A DNA stretch of 64,000 bases from Hydrangea macrophylla (GCA_033977485.1 CM066987.1:85059588-85123587), one strand, 5' to 3'; counted from the first letter of the stretch, positions 34,668 through 47,406 are shown. Program-made: numbers and translations. Notes: generated from the sequence alone by a model not told the origin.

Positions 34668-34748
34668 CTAGATATGAAAAAAAATAAATAAAGACCAAAG
34701 AAAAATGTAATAAAAGTACTCAATTAGGGATGGTTGAAGAATCAATAC
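34668..34748 (-). other. Intron 8 of the Rep-helicase gene (81 bp)
   Basis: The donor GAG/GTATTG and acceptor TTCATATCTAG/GTT flank 81 AT-rich bases. Removing it joins the helicase motif-IV region (FARFLME) to [13 protein letters not shown] in the same frame. Without splicing the frame ends in a hydrophobic tail at 34668. Confidence 0.8.
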
Positions 34749-37700
34749 CTCCATCAAAAATCTTGCAAAATGAACATTGCTTGGGTTTGTATTGTTTAAT
34801 CGCATATTGTAATCCAAAGTCAAAATGTTTACATTGTTCCACAAAGAAGAGCGTCTCAAAGAAGCACCCACAATTTGTTCACGCCCTCCTTTGGGCACAA
34901 CTGGCAAGACTTGTCGAAAATCTCCACCAAGAACGACAGTTACACCCTCGAATGGCTTGTTTACATCACAAATGTCCCGAAGTGTACGATCCACAGCCTC
35001 AACGCAATTTCTATGTTGCATTGGGACCTCATCCCATATGATTAACTTGGTTTCCCTGACCAACTCTGCTTGCATTGACTGCTTACTAAATCCGCATATA
35101 GAATTTTCATGCACGTCGAACGGAATGGAAAATGTAGAGTGTGCAGTTCTGCCCCCCACTAATAATAACGAAGCAAATCCTGACGACGCAACTGTGATAA
35201 CAGTATGTCCAAGCCTACGGATGTAAAGTGCAATGGTATTATAAGTGAAAGTTTTTCCTGTTCCAGCGCCCCCACTAATGAAAAATGTAGTCCCTGTATT
35301 TTCTATGACTGTAGAAGTGATTACATCAAAGGCGTGGCGTTGTCTGACATTTAGGGAATCAATTCTAGTGTGTACATCTTCTGCTTGAGCATCGAGTTGA
35401 AGTTTTCTATGCTCACACAATAGCCTGTTACCGACTGTGTTACTCCAATTCCCACTTGGTTCCGGCATTGGAGGGTAATTGGCCAAACTCTTTCCAGATT
35501 GTTGAAGCATTTGATTGAGAAGATACAGGCCATAATCCTCTATAATAAACGCATTCGGGGATGGATTTGCATACATTGCCCGAATCTTGTGATGAAGATC
35601 GTCGCATATATCCGAAGAGAATCGTTTCCACAACTCATATGGGTGCAACGGGGAGCATTCTGTGAGAATTATACTGAACAATCTTCTCAACTGGTGCCCA
35701 GTCTTCATAATTGCGGCTTCTTGAAGACACTGTATCCATTCAGCATCATCTTCCAACAGTCCTAATGCTACACATGCTGATTTAAAAGTCGGATGTGTGA
35801 CATTGTTTACTGTGCGCAGATCCTCAAATGATGTTGGTCCTCTGACATGTGTCAATAGTAAGCGTAAATAGAATCTCTCACCTGAATTTGGACTGGCAAA
35901 GTAAATTCTACCAATAGCATAACCCTTTTTTCTCGGTGTCCATACACAAGTAGTGCTATTCCAAACAAAATAGTTTGGAAATTCTTGGTAAGTGTAGATT
36001 CGGGCGCTCTCATTGGCTGCACAATAGTTAAAGAACCCAATTAAGGGCGACGTTTGTTGCGCAGCTCTAGATGCTATCCTGTCAAATGACTCATTAGGAT
36101 CAAAAACTACCTTGTGCATTCCAGGCAAGTGAAGGGGCAATCGAACAACTGTTGGGAACTCTTCATGCGTACTATGACCTAACAATCGCCAAGCAGCTTC
36201 AACTGGTCCGATATACCTCGCATCAAGATATTGTTGGATCTCATCTGTTCCTCCCAAAACCATCGTTGTGCGATCATGACCTTTGTAAATGTATTTGTGA
36301 ATATACTTTACACACCTCATCCCAGCACAAACTTCAACATTAATATGGCAGTTAAACTTTCTAGAAAGATGGGGATTGTATGGCACGACATCTCTATTAT
36401 CAACTGTATGCTTCCTTACCACATAGGATTGGCCTTGATTTCATCGTCGATAGATAGGGTATCCATGTTCATCCATAGTTGTTGTCTCCACAAATTCTTT
36501 AGGATATCGTTTTGTACACTTTCCATTCTCCATACATGGAGCTTTTAAATTGCGAGCACCGCACGGACCATGTATCATGCACTTCATGACAGTATGAAAA
36601 AGATATGGATCTTCAACTGGATTAGGAATTTCCGCACATACTAAATTGTCAACCTGCGCGCACGTCCTAATTTTATCGGGTCCATTCAAAAATAGGAGAG
36701 CATGCATATGTGGAAGCCCACGCTTTTGGTATTCAATTGTGTAAACATGTGCAACCTTCTTACCAAACACTATATTTTTGCTTATCTCCTTCATCAAACA
36801 TTTTCGTTTAAGCTCAAAAACGCGCGCAATTAGATCGTGACGATCTGTGGAGGTTTGATGCGGCAACAAAGCAGATGTAATTTCGGGCCAATTTGGATTT
36901 GCAGTCATTGTTAAAAAAATATCTGGGTGATGATTGTGTCGTGTGATAGCCATTGAATCCTGAAATATTTCAAACATATGCCTTGGACTTCCATGGAATG
37001 AAGACGGCAAAATCATCCGCCGACCAACTTGGTCAGGTCTCAAACCATCACTTTCAACTATAATATCAGTTAAATCCTTGTAAAGTTCTGAGCGAAGTTT
37101 TCCCTGATTCAACCTATAGTATGTCAATCGATTTTGCTCTGTCGCTGCCCAAGCATCAACCATAAACTCTTGGAATAACTTCCCAGCTCTAAGAATCGTT
37201 GAATACTCTGTTGGGCGCTGAAACATTCGATAACAATAGTATTGCATCTGAGTTAGACGATCATTCGAAGGCCGTTGATGAGGAACGTCCCACTGTTTCA
37301 AACCAGGTTCCCATCCAAGCTCACCATAAGGGAACAACAAAACATAATGCAGCGGCAAATAAGCTGGGTGGCACTCATTGATTCGCATCAAACCGTTGTT
37401 TCCTTTAAGATGCAAAATTATATCTCTCATCCCACTAATCTCATTCCCATTCCCTGGAAGTATAACAGCAATCTCACTTGCCGTTGGTAGGTTATATAAC
37501 CGTCGATCATCAGCTTTTGAATTATAACGCAGACATACAGGCAAAGCATTTCCTACAGATTCTGCTTCAATTAGAAGTTCGTAAGCTTGGCGGTATTTAC
37601 TTGGGAATGGATTGAACTGTTGCAAAGTTTCACGAATGGATTTGAGAACATCCATTATTAACTGCGGGTTTCTACGATGACGTTCTCGTATAGCGGAGTC

Positions 37701-38797
37701 AGGGTCATAAATGTATAGTTGAGCGTAACATGCATCACTACCGGGTTGCGGAATCAATGATCCCGTTCTATGACGCAATTCCCCATGAATGCTGAAACAT
37801 CTCGGTCCATTTCCCGGGATAACTCTTTCATCTAATTTAGCACCGAGACTCGTAAATGCATTACATGCATTGTATTCTCTAGTATAACTTTGAAATGATT
37901 TAGAATTTGCATCATTCCCATCATACAGAGCTTGTAAAAGTGGAGGAGGGGTAGTAAGTAAGGGTAGCCTAACTTTTCCTTGTAAACAACACGTTCCAAA
38001 ACGGGGCCTGTTTGGAGATGAAGAAGTCAATTTCTCGTCAATCCAATGCAAGGCTGAACAATTAGGACATTCTACATCCATGTTGCCGAGGAGGTGGTGA
38101 GGTGAATCTATGTTCTCTGGATAAGCAACTGCAACATCCTCTAATTCAACATCCTCTAATTCTACATCGGGGGCATTTTGTTGTATAGATCTTGGCCTAT
38201 ATTGATCAAAGTAAAATTACGCGAGTAAAAAGAAAATTGGTAAAGGTTCAATTAAGAATAAAGAGGGGTTCAATTAAGAATATTGATTGACCTATTCATT
38301 GGTTCAGCGGAGGGTTCATCGACAGTTCGTGATTCTGACGATGTCTCTGTTAAAAGCTCATTGTAAAGCCATGGTGGTAACGGCAAGGATTGTATGATAG
38401 GAAAATTTGAAGGTGATTCTGTGGATGTTGGGATCTCTGCTAGTTCTGTGTAAAGATTTCGCGGTGTTGGCATGGAATGTAGAAAGAAATCCCTCGAATC
38501 TTGTGGAGGTGGAACCAACCAGGGGCGTGACACCACCAAGCGTTTTGATGTACATGTTTCATCTTCCAAACATGCACGATGACGACGACGCACTCTTGGT
38601 GTCAAACCAGGCGAGTGTTGAGATTGGATTGATTTTTCTCTTTCTCGTCGATTCCGTTGGGACAAACCTCTCTTTGATAAAGACGGCGTAATATTACATA
38701 AGGGAGCCTAATAGGTACAAATGACACACGCATGATGCAAAGATTAGATTGACTACACAATACAACATCATACATCGTACTTAGAGGTTAGACTTAC

Positions 38798-39360
38798 ATT
38801 TTCTTTTCCCTTTGTATGACTTGAGGTTGTTACTTTCTTCTTTCCCTTAGTTGAGAAGTTTGCTCTATCCTGTTACAAAGATTGAAATGTTACACCAAAT
38901 ATCCATTTAAGTGATGGTTGCACATTAACTTGAGACATAGTTAAATACCATATTAACTGGAGATAGATCTTCTTGGTCTCGAATGATGATCCCCTTATTT
39001 ATTTCTCTCATTACGTTGCCCTGTTTTAAACATCCATCAAACTGTAAGATTAACATAATTTATTATTTAACATTTTGTAAGAGTTTATATTTTTTTTTAA
39101 AGGTAAGACTTACATTTTCTTTCCGCTTTCCATGACTTGAGCATGTCAATTTTCCCTTTCCTTTAGCAACGTATTTTGCTTTATCAAATTCCTTAATAAA
39201 AAATTGCATAAGCAGTTTCCTTTATCTCATCTCATGAATTATAAGTTCTGTATTAAAAATCTTTATGTGATAGAATATTTACCTGAGAAAAGTGTTCTCT
39301 ATTAAAAGTTCGATCGTCTCGAACGACGACACCCACATTTTTTTCTCTCAATAACTTGAC
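38798..39360 (-). repeat. Tandemly duplicated two-exon cassette in the Rep-helicase 5' region
   Basis: Exon pair 39360-39283 plus 39191-39114 (78 bp each) is repeated as 39020-38949 plus 38869-38798 (72 bp each). The first exon of each pair encodes LLREKNVGVVVRDD or VMREINKGIIIRDQ. The second encodes KGKGKLTCSSHGKRKEN or KGKKKVTTSSHTKGKEN. All four are phase 0, so extra copies do not disturb the frame. The lysine-rich exons could be nuclear targeting or DNA-contacting segments, which is inference. Confidence 0.75.
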
Positions 39361-39603
39361 CTATATTTTAACACAAAAATTAGTTGATATGCAAAGTTAA
39401 ATAAAATTTAGTAAAAAAAACTAAAATGATATACGTACTGTTGTTTCCAAGTCTGTATCAAGCTGTATGTTAGAAGTGAGAAAATGTTAATAACGATAGT
39501 TAAACGAAGTAACACAACATCTTAAGGTGTAGAACAAATTTCATAAAGTTATAATTAAAATAATAAACATTCTTACGTGAGCGTAGATGGTTAAATTATC
39601 CAT

Positions 39604-41061
39604 ATTCAGGGTACCTGACAATAAGGAAAAAAGTTAGAAAAAAACATTAAAAAAAGATGAGATTAAAGGAAACCCAAGCTTGAATGAAAGCAAAAGATGA
39701 CTGGAAGTAGCTGAAAGACTACCAATCAGTAGCCAATTCAACTTGTGCATTCAACCAATAAAAAAAAGATGAGATTAAAGGAAACCCAACCTTGAACAAT
39801 TGACCGCGAGAAGCAAATAACCGCGAACTGGCTCCCACAATGATGAATTGAGACTAAAAAAAATTTTTAACAAATCCCTTGCATTTTACAAATCCAATGG
39901 ACTATAATGAAATCATAAAAGGGCGAAGAATAAAACACAGTCTCTAATAGAAAAAAAAAGAAAAAAAAGAAACGTTAGAACGGAAACCTGAAAATAAAAA
40001 CTAAGAACCAAATTTCCAAATGAATCAGCAAAATATGCTGAAATGTTAGAACGTCAACCTGCAAATGAAGCTGAAAATATGAAATACAAAAAGAAAGAGG
40101 AAAAGGAAAATGAAAAAGGAAAAGAAAAGTAAAATGCAAAAGAGGGTGAACAACATACTCTAAAAAAAAAAAAACAATAAACATTATAACGTAAACCTGA
40201 CCAGCAAATTAAGCAAAATATGAAAAACAAAAAGAAAGAGGAAAAGGAAAATGAAAAAGGATTAGGAAAAAAGAAAACTAAAATGCAAAAGAGGGTCAAG
40301 AAATAAAGAATTTAAGAAAACAAAAAAACCATAAATAAAAGCATAATGGCTCGAACCTGTTTTTGTAAAAAATAGAGTTTATAAAAAGTTATGAAGAAAT
40401 GCCATTTTAGCCGTTTGAAACAGTAATGAACAATTGACAAAGGTGGTGTATAATGACAATGATTCATTATGGAGAAGTCTATGAAGGCTTTTGAAATAAT
40501 TAAACTCGAAAAGGCACATAAACTTACATAAGCACATAAACTTGCTTGCCCCTCCACTTATTCTTCAGTCGGTGCTGGGGTATGCGTGTGTGTGAGTGTG
40601 TGTGTGTGTGTGAGTGGATTGTGTGCGTCTTGGGAGTGTTTCTTTAATGTGAGCTTTGGCTCCCCCAGTGCCGTCGCAACCCTGTTCTGGGGGTGTGTGT
40701 GTTACTGATAATTCAAAACCCACACAAAAGGGGCTAAAAAAGGTGCCCTAGCACAAATTAATGAGGGATAGAGACAGTGATAAAAATTCTACAGATTATG
40801 CTCCAAACCAAAGGCGACTGGGGTAGCATTATACCAAAAAAAAATGCTACAATTGATTCACAAAAAAATGCTAGATACCAATTAGCTAGGATTCACTAAA
40901 AAATGCAAGATACCAAATGCTTTGAGTAAGATTTGGATACACCCAACAACAATGATGACACCAAACAGAGGGCTAATTGGAACCCTAAACTGATTAACGT
41001 ACCTCCCAATCTGCAACAAATGAACATAGCTCCCAATCTGCAACAAATGAACAGATCAGCT

Positions 41062-41103
<42 letters not shown>

Positions 41104-41669
41104 AGAGAGAGAGAGACAGAGAGAGACAGTCGATAGGGGGTGCGGTCGGCAGTGGCGATAGAGGGAAACATAGAGACACAGAGAGAGGGAGAGAGGGTAG
41201 GAAGAGGGAAAGAGCAGGGGTTTTTGGTGTGATAACAGGGAGTAAAAAATGAAATAAGTTTTGGGAGTGATGCGTAATTAAGTGAGTTTGGGAGAGAGTG
41301 TATTACGGGAGAGGGAGTGTTTGTGTGAATGAGTTGTGGGAGGATTAGGACCACTTGATGAAGATCAAAAGAAGTAAGCCACGCTTATTTGGAGTGTTAT
41401 AGGTTATAATTCAAAACCCAAAAAAAACTCCTCCAAAAGGGCACCTTCCTACTTGGAAGGAAGAAGACACTTATGCCAAATTAGCAACGTATTAATGGTG
41501 GTTAGATGATAAAGATGAAAGCATTTTAGTTTAAGAAATAGGGGGAGGACTTATTGATAGATCTAAGTTGTCCTTACTATTAAAAAATATTGTGCATTAG
41601 TCATTTCCACTAACTGTCCCAAGAAAAACTCAAAACACACACACACACACACAAAAAAAAAGGAAGTAT

Positions 41670-41741
<72 letters not shown>

Positions 41742-41899
41742 TGTGATGCTCCACAAACATTGCGTGCTTGGACAGATAGTGAGGCATGCATGGAATGTAT
41801 ATAAGGGAGAAGTTGTGTGAAGGAGTTGTGGATCACTTGATCAAGATCAAAGGGGTGTAGTTATAAGAGCCCCTTTTTTGTCCCGAGAATTGTTCTAGA
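39604..41899 (-). other. Helitron-1 5' region, non-coding
   Basis: AT-rich with A-runs and two imperfect copies of an AAAGAAAGAGGAAAAGGAAAA segment (40090-40130, 40225-40262), then GA and GT microsatellites (41065-41126; 41640-41737). A 27-bp tandem repeat with CTCCCAATCTGCAACAAATG lies at 41006-41060. A diverged extra copy of the 5' terminal region is near 41330-41420. Apparent reading frames are low-complexity Ser/Leu or Phe runs. Confidence 0.6.
41810..41899 (-). other. Helitron-1 5' terminus
   Basis: On the minus strand it starts TCTAGAACAATTC and soon contains GGGGCTCTTATAACTA and TTGATCTTGATCAAGTG. The same block occurs at 44755-44844 and, more diverged, at 41340-41420. TC preceded by A fits the Helitron 5' rule. 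Confidence 0.75.
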
Positions 41900-42804
41900 T
41901 TAATATTTAAGTAACGTTTGGAGATGGCCTAAGAAAGAAAGATAACCAAGTGAAAAAGTGATTAAAGAAAAAAAAATTAAAATGGTGCTGGTGCCAATAT
42001 CTATGCTGACATTTAAAAGTGTATTCATTCAATCAATTATAGAGTAAAGCATAAAACAATTAAGAAAGGTAGGATAGAGATACCAATTAGGGCTTTTGTA
42101 TGTTCGTCGACCCAACTTCTCCCTACCAGATAACCAAAAAAGAAAACAAAATAGTTTAGGTTCCCTAGCAAATTAAAAGAAAGTATATTTAAAGAAGGTA
42201 TGGTTGCCGATGAGTGAAGCGAGAAAGAATGTCGAGAGTGAAGAGAGAGAAAGAGGAGTTAGGGATTGATAAACAGATAGACGATGAAAACCAGTGCAGA
42301 GCAAAAGCAAAACAACAAAACTGATTCATAACTAAATATCAAGACTGTACGTTAGAATTAAAGCTCAATAAACTGATTCTCCAAAAAAGAAGAGACTGTA
42401 CTAAGTGATAACATTTGCACCTCTGTACGAAGAGACGAAGAAATGCTTACACGACTTGGAGTTAGAAATAAGGAGTTACTAAGTCTATGTTGTAGCATTT
42501 TTTACTCACTCTATGTTGTAGCATTTTTTTACTAAGGAGTTACTAAGTTTGCCTGTAGCATTATTCCTAAATGAGAAAAAGAACTTAAATATGAGCCACA
42601 ATAAAGAGTTACTAAGAAAAAGATCCAGTTTCGAGAAACTATACCACTTAGCAGCTTTAAAGCCCTTGATGACGAAGAAATCAGAAACAGTAGAAGAAGA
42701 ATCACAACAATAATGTAAAGTTTTTGACGCAACCTCATACCTACTATAGATTTGTGCCCTAACCCTTGCTCTACTTCTCAAGTTGTGGGTGTGTGTGTGT
42801 GTTT

Positions 42805-42844
<40 letters not shown>

Positions 42845-42912
42845 AAGAGGCTCACCACCTCTATCGACATGCCAAAAGAACCATTTCAAGAGTTATTCAC
42901 ATTCACTGGCTC
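41900..42912. other. Spacer between two Helitrons
   Basis: AT-rich, no gene recognised. A 23-bp direct repeat with CTATGTTGTAGCATTTTT is at 42485-42532. A (TG)n-(GA)n tract is at 42785-42842. Confidence 0.6.
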
Positions 42913-44844
42913 CTATGCAATTGCGCGTGCCGATAGGCACAACAAAAAAGAAAACATGTATTCAATCTCTCCAATTCATCAACATTTGAAAGAACACCAA
43001 ATCTTCACCATTATATGAATGAGCCGAAAATTCAATTGAATAAAATAAAATAAAAAAACTATTTCCAGTACTGCAAATTCAATTGCTTAAACAACCCTTT
43101 CTATGTCAACATACCATTGTTTCAAAATTTGATTAGTAGATATTAAAACTAAAATGCTTCAGTTATAAAAAAGATCAATGCATTTTCACCAAATTCTGTA
43201 CATAGATACTAAAAACCATCCTAAGTGTTCTCACAAATACCAATTTACATTGGTGTACTTTACATCCACTATCGCTAAGTAATAGAGCTTAAAGAACACC
43301 ATGTATTAACAAAGAATATTAAACAATCAATGAACACATCAGGTCGAGACTAATTTGTTTTAATCATACCTTAGAAATATCTTGATAAGGTACTTGTGGC
43401 AAAAGAAGCAAAAGCTATAAGCATGGTTATAAATTTTAAAGAAGATGCTTACACAGCTATTAGCACGGCAAGTAACTGCAAGCTAGGACTAACTGAACTT
43501 CAAACAAATTAAAAATAAAAACAGTTAATATCAACTTAGAAAATATATAGCAGCTAATAAAAACAGTTGAGGGAGAGGAGTAAAACGTAAACTTTTTCCC
43601 CGCAATTCTTACAGCTGATAGCATATTATCCAAATCAAATTTCATGTCAATATGGACAAAAACATATCCTCTGGTAGCTAGCAACAGATCTTCCATTTGA
43701 GAATGAACTAAGTTGAAACCAAAAAGTTGATATATCACACTTGAAACAATAATGAAATTCTGATCCAAAAAAATAATATAAAGACAATAATGACATAATT
43801 AACCAAGAAAATTCAAACTAAAAACTACATAAGCATTATTTTCCACTTAGTTATGCACTACGGGTCAGTCCTAGCCTTTAAGTCACAGAGCTCTATTTGG
43901 TAGCTGAAAAAAAAAGTAGATATGACTATCAAATAACTCCTTTTTCTAAGTAACTCCTTTTTCTAAGTGGAGTGAGTTCTGCACATGCAGTGAACAGGGC
44001 AAAAGGAAAACCCTGGTGAGTATAAAGGCCACAACATAGAAGAAAAAAAAATTGATAGAGACTATAAAGGCCACAACTTTTCCTTTTCTTTACCACCCGA
44101 ATTGATAAAATTATAAGAACAAAAATGCTGAACTCCTTTTTCTAAGCATTCAGCAAACTTTGATTTCTCCCAAATATAAGAACAAAAATGCTGAACTCCT
44201 TTTTCTAAGCAAACTTTGAAAATTTCTTACCAATCAACACCAAGTAAAGAAGAAAAAAAAAATTGATAGAGACTATGTTACCCAAATCACATCACTTTTC
44301 CTTTTCTTTACCACCCGAATTGATAAAAAAAAATGCTGAGCTCCTTTTTCTAAGCATTCAGCAAACTTTGATTTCTCCCAAATTAATCACTTACCCAAAA
44401 TCAAAAATAAGATTGGTTTTGAAACCCCAAAATCTAAAATGCATTACCCAACGCAGATTGAAAGGAGGAGCACCTAAAACCAAAATGCATGGGTTCCTAA
44501 AATGCGAGAGAGAGAGAGGGGACTAACCGTTTGAGGTGAGAGAGAGCGCGAGGGAGAGAGAGATAGGTGCTGTGAGGGAGGGTGAGGGGTGCTGTGAGTG
44601 AGGGAGGGTGAGAGGTGCCGAATTTTTTTTCTTTTGAAATTCAAAATGAGAGTGAGAGAGAGAACTGGTGGGGATAGAAAGAGAGGGGCGTGTGGGGTGT
44701 GATTGAGGGAGAGTGCATAGGGTGTGATTGAGGGAGAATGAAAGTTTGTATGAGTGAGCTGTATGCCACTTGATCATGATCAAAGGGCTCTAGTTATAAG
44801 AGCCCCTATTTTGTCCAAGAAATTATTGTGGGATATAATATAGA
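42913..44844 (-). mobile_element. Helitron-2: probable non-autonomous Helitron (1.9 kb)
   Basis: The minus strand begins TCTATATTATATCCC at 44844, preceded by A, and has the same 5' block as Helitron-1. Near 42913 a GTGCC-GATA-GGCAC hairpin followed by CAATTGC resembles the Helitron-1 3' end. However, the last four bases read ATAG rather than CTAG, and the flanking base is not the expected T. There is no coding sequence. It may be a decayed copy or have its true end elsewhere. Confidence 0.45.
44053..44385. repeat. Direct duplication of ~120 bp within Helitron-2
   Basis: Segments at about 44053-44175 and 44262-44385 share TTGATAGAGACTAT, TTTACCACCCGAATTGATAA and CTCCTTTTTCTAAGCATTCA in the same order. 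A third partial copy of the last motif is at 44180-44210. Nothing coding is evident. Confidence 0.8.
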
Positions 44845-45843
44845 TATATATATATATGAAAATACTAAATTAAAATATCAAAAACTCATATGAAATGCCA
44901 CGTGGCAAAACTAAGAACTTCCAGTTTCATACATATATATATGTATAAGTTTACAATGTTTGATGATGATCATTATTGTTAAGATTGTTACATTTGGAAG
45001 ATTAGTATGATGTGGGTAAAAATCTTGATGTCTAAATGTTTTTGAAGATACGAGAAAATGGTATCTCTTGCAGACACTTCATACTAGCTAAATGAAGTAC
45101 TTAGTATATTTATTTAGCACATTTTCACATTTTCTTCGAATTTGTAAATTGGATGTTTTGAAATTATGATTCAAGATTCAACCAATTGCTTATGATCATT
45201 CATAGCTTGCTTATGATGACTAATACTCTACATATTGATTAAAAAAAAGATTTTAGCAAAAATCGATTTAACATTACATATGAATGATTAGTCAGAATGC
45301 ATATTAGTCATTGATTTTATTATTATTATTTTTTTAAAAAAAATTAGAATCTCACCAAAAAAATTTCAAATCCAAATTAATTTAGCTTAATCATATTTGT
45401 TTGCAAAAGATTCTATATTTTTAAAAATTTGCTTATTTTACTTCATAAAAAACTAAGTCATGAATATAATCTCCTATGCATCACACAGGTACAAAGGCTA
45501 GTCTAATCTTACATATATAATATATATGTAGGGAAATTCTATTAGCACCCACTTGATTTACTCTCCACACCTACCTACTCTCTACACCCACCACTAAAAT
45601 TCAACTTAAAATAATTTACTCTTCACACCCACCATGTATCCCCAAAATAACCCTTACCCTAAAAACTCATATCATTTCTTGTTACTCTGTACACCCACCA
45701 TCCTCTCCTTCTACTCCATTACAAAGAAAATATAAGATTATACAGTATTCCTACCAACAAAATATTCATCCCTGATTATGAAAATTAACAAGATGGATTG
45801 CAATCCATGTCTTCTCTGTTTCGATTGTAGCACTCATGGAGTT
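44845..45843. other. AT-rich spacer
   Basis: No gene recognised. Around 45534 the sequence GGGAAATTCTATTAGCACCC resembles the outer end of a common plant MITE, but I could not find its partner. Confidence 0.4.
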
Positions 45844-46180
45844 TGTAATGCCCCGTTCCGCCCTGAATCTCGGCGGCAGAGGTTAAAGCAGAATTAAATA
45901 AATTAATCAATCTTTCCAAAGAATTTAAAACAAAAATTACATTTGGAATATTTCTCATTTGCTTACAAAAAGTAAAACCCATATAACCCCAACCCTTGCG
46001 GTACTCCTAACAGTGCTTCAAATTTGACTTTATTACATTTCTTCAATATCTGCCGCTATCGGAGTTCCCTGCATCTAAAAACCAAATCGTGAAGTATACA
46101 ATATGATAGAATAAAAGTAGCTCAACATTCAACGACAAAAATGTGAATTTACAAAATTGACAGGTTCACAATAAATATAG

Positions 46181-46218
<38 letters not shown>

Positions 46219-47406
46219 AGAAATTAACCGTTTACCTCTAAGGCAAACTATCCCAAAAATGAACGGATTACCCCGAAGGGCATCATCCCAGATTCCTCTT
46301 GGTAACATAGGCAAAGCCACCCTCACCTGACCCCGGACCTGGTCCCTAGAACATTACTGGCCCCAGAGTTCTTGGTTCTTGGAGGTGCACCTTGCTCATG
46401 TACCCAATCAGTTCCAAGGCATTTAGCCAATAACAACAACAATTCTAGAATAATAAAATATTCCAGAAAAATTGTAGAGTCCATAAAAGACATCAACATA
46501 TTATATGCGAGCCAAAGCATCAACATATATTTCAAAGAGAATACAAACAGGGATACGAAAGAAATACTCCGAAGATTGAGAGCATATTGTACACAATCTG
46601 ATGCCTACATTAAATTATGAAATTCACTAGGACTCATTCCCAAGCTTCGCTTTAGTTGTCCTCATACCTAAACATCCTAAGGTACAACACCATACAGTTC
46701 AAAGTACACCCTTTATATGGAAAATAAAAGTTTTAATTAGTTTTCAAAATTTCAAACGATTCGTTCGTCGCAACCGTTACGAATTATCACACGAAACTTG
46801 AAACATAGCCTCTTGGGGTCAATATCTTTCATTTTTCATTTAAAAAAAAAAATGAGTTTTCGACAACATTTTTGTATCGCTATTTTTGGACCCCAAAGCT
46901 TATATACAAAAATATATGTATATATACGTATATATACCAGAATTTTTTACCGAATTTATAGCTGAGTTGTTTTGAATGAAATAGAGATTATCCAAGCTAG
47001 CTTTTCAATTTCTCCTTCTTATATATATATATATATGTGTGTGTGTATATAAGCTGTGAGAGAGAGAGAGAGAAAGAGAGAGATCCAGAGAGACAGAGAG
47101 AATTTTTTGAGGAGAGAATGAGAGAGGTGTGTGTATATATAGATTCCCATTGCTTGGGGCCACAACACACACACACCACACACACACACACTCAATAATA
47201 CACACGCACACACTCACTGCAATGCGTGCGCATACACACTGTGCAACAATTTGATTACTTTGGGCCCAAGTTCATCACAAGAATTATCTTGTGTGTTGAG
47301 CTCACACGATGATGCACACACACAGGTAAAAGTTACACATTTAAAAATTCCAAAACTGGTATTTTTATTATTGAAAAATGCAAAAAATAAGATATGGGGT
47401 ATTACA
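45844..47406. repeat. Solo LTR with perfect TSD (GAGTT)
   Basis: The segment starts TGTAATGCCCCGTTCC and ends GGGGTATTACA. GAGTT precedes it (45839-45843) and follows it (47407-47411). There is no internal region, so it is a solo LTR of about 1.56 kb left by LTR-LTR recombination, of gypsy type judging by its TGTAATGCCCC terminus. It contains a 36-base C run and GA/CA microsatellites. Open stretches inside encode only low-complexity peptides. Confidence 0.9.
46183..46218. repeat. Homopolymer of 36 C
   Basis: Uninterrupted C run inside the solo LTR. It could form an i-motif/G-quadruplex pair, and is also the kind of tract where read errors make the exact length uncertain. Confidence 0.9.

Larger units (their letters stand above)
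33903..39603 (-). pseudogene. Helitron Rep-helicase transposase, nine-exon model, one in-frame TGA
   Basis: The protein nicks, unwinds and joins DNA for rolling-circle transposition. My model joins 39603-39577, 39462-39439, 39360-39283, 39191-39114, 39020-38949, 38869-38798, 38707-38292, 38196-34749 and 34667-33903. All introns are GT-AG, 78-114 bp, and keep frame: 1660 codons including the stop. Exons 7-8 hold the Rep domain: CPNCSALHW zinc-type start, HUH motif in GLPHMHALLFL (36700-36711), two-tyrosine motif [11 protein letters not shown] Pif1-like helicase follows with GGAGTGKT (Walker A), IIWDEVPM (Walker B), [10 protein letters not shown] and, in exon 9, SINKSQGQS and [12 protein letters not shown] at 36441-36443, where the frame otherwise continues, is the only break and fits CGA to TGA. 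The ATG at 39603 was chosen because all later junctions stay in phase. Confidence 0.85.
26715..41899 (-). mobile_element. Helitron-1: autonomous-type Helitron (15.2 kb)
   Basis: On the minus strand the element starts TCTAGAACAATTC at 41899, preceded by A. It ends at 26715 in a GC-rich hairpin, seven bases and then CTAG, followed by T. Helitrons insert between A and T, start TC and end CTRR with such a hairpin, all of which is seen here. It encodes a Rep-helicase (33903-39603) and carries a captured RPF2 fragment (31546-31946). The choice of 41899 over the similar terminus at 44844 rests on the second one pairing better with the 3' end near 42913. Confidence 0.8.

Noticed and set aside
26715..44844. 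A single 18.1-kb Helitron reaching to the outer 5' end
   Set aside because: A 5' end at 41899 and a weak 3' hairpin near 42913 fit two elements better, though the single-element reading is not excluded.
46129..46326. Glycine-run peptide from the C homopolymer
   Set aside because: It is only the translation of the homopolymer within a solo LTR.
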